Of a DNA stretch of 64,000 nt, positions 63,870 through 64,000 are shown piece by piece. A program made the translations under genes and the position numbers. Source of the DNA: Trebonia sp963759545 (GTDB lineage: Bacteria; Actinomycetota; Actinomycetes; Streptosporangiales; Streptosporangiaceae); the NCBI GenBank assembly GCA_963759545.1, contig CAVXAB010000014.1, positions 104,406 to 168,405 on the forward strand. Direction: 5' to 3'. The notes beneath the pieces were generated by a model. The model had not been told where the DNA came from. It did no database searches and worked only from the letters and a program-made list of their open reading frames with translations. Each line of letters begins with the position of its first letter. The stretch's first letter is position 1.

Positions 63870-63903
63870 TCGTACGGTGTACTAGTCGTCGTACAACGTA
63901 CGA
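63870..63903. promoter_or_regulatory. Operator before the DrrAB-like exporter
   Basis: TCGTACGGTGTAC (63870-63882) / GTACAACGTACGA (63891-63903), 12 of 13 positions matched, eight-base spacer, 21 bases before the ATG. Looks like a TetR- or PadR-type site; no regulator gene remains to 64000. Confidence 0.65.
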
Positions 63904-64000
63904 TAGCAACCCGGCGACCAGAGGTCAACGAGATATATCGTATTTTGGGAAGGCGTCGCGGGCGAGGAACCCCTCCCGCCGACCTCCGGGGGCCTGCTAA

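Overview
The window is chromosomal DNA from a high-GC actinomycete. The evidence is strong GC bias at third codon positions, a SigE-family ECF sigma factor with its usual membrane partner, SARP/BTAD and HisKA_3/NarL-type regulators, many TetR repressors, a pSAM2-like tRNA-integrated element, and a DrrAB-type exporter. I cannot name the genus. Almost everything looks like accessory chromosome: small catabolic or detoxification units, each beside its own repressor and palindromic operator.

Layout. 0.2-7.5 kb: a metallo-beta-lactamase-fold hydrolase, a flavin monooxygenase, a LysR/MDR-oxidoreductase/SRPBCC unit, and a TetR plus alpha/beta hydrolase pair sharing one operator sequence. 7.7-11.3 kb: an ABC exporter divergent from a two-component system. 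11.3-12.4 kb: SnoaL-like protein plus TetR. 12.5-14.1 kb: copies of a palindromic repeat family, then a lower-GC toxin/immunity-like pair. 14.2-20.3 kb: epimerase-like protein, sigma factor plus membrane partner, a beta-lactamase-fold lipoprotein that lacks its catalytic residues, aldo-keto reductase plus TetR. 20.3-25.6 kb: YoaK-type membrane protein, LysR, alpha/beta hydrolase, SARP regulator. 25.2-32.8 kb: a C-P lyase (phosphonate degradation) operon phnG-H-I-J-K-L-2H phosphoesterase-phnM-truncated phnN, with divergent phnF. 32.9-38.1 kb: an XRE regulator and an MFS gene, both with internal deletions, then two intact MFS exporters and a TetR. 38.3-42.6 kb: small membrane proteins, a third repeat copy, an inverted pair of DnaA-box-like sequences, an OsmC-like protein, and tRNA-Arg(ACG) carrying a 2.2-kb integrated element with a truncated recombinase and one unrecognised cargo gene. 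42.7-47.0 kb: PIG-V-like mannosyltransferase, APH-like kinase, TetR, zinc deaminase. 47.2-54.2 kb: a putative catabolic cluster (MetE-like methyltransferase, amidohydrolase, IclR, class III CoA-transferase, citryl-CoA lyase-like protein, LigB and LigA ring-cleavage subunits). 54.3-59.4 kb: GH63-like glucosidase and GlgX. 59.1-63.9 kb: membrane protein, DHA2 exporter, MTB12-like lipoprotein, DrrAB exporter.

A quality warning applies throughout. At least eight otherwise well-conserved genes are each broken by a single extra base (alpha/beta hydrolase, aldo-keto reductase, phnJ, phnI, ligA, glgX, lipoprotein, ABC permease), and two more probably are. Removing one base restores the family sequence every time, and several sites sit in GGGCC or homopolymers. 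This looks more like uncorrected assembly error than gene decay. Truncated phnN, the XRE/MFS pair and the recombinase fragment are real losses by contrast, since large coding stretches are missing.

The best candidates for something undescribed are the one-cargo tRNA-Arg element (cargo at 41077-41946), the IclR-controlled amidohydrolase/CoA-transferase/citryl-CoA-lyase/LigAB cluster, the orphan toxin/immunity-like pair at 12955-14102, and the dispersed palindromic repeat family.
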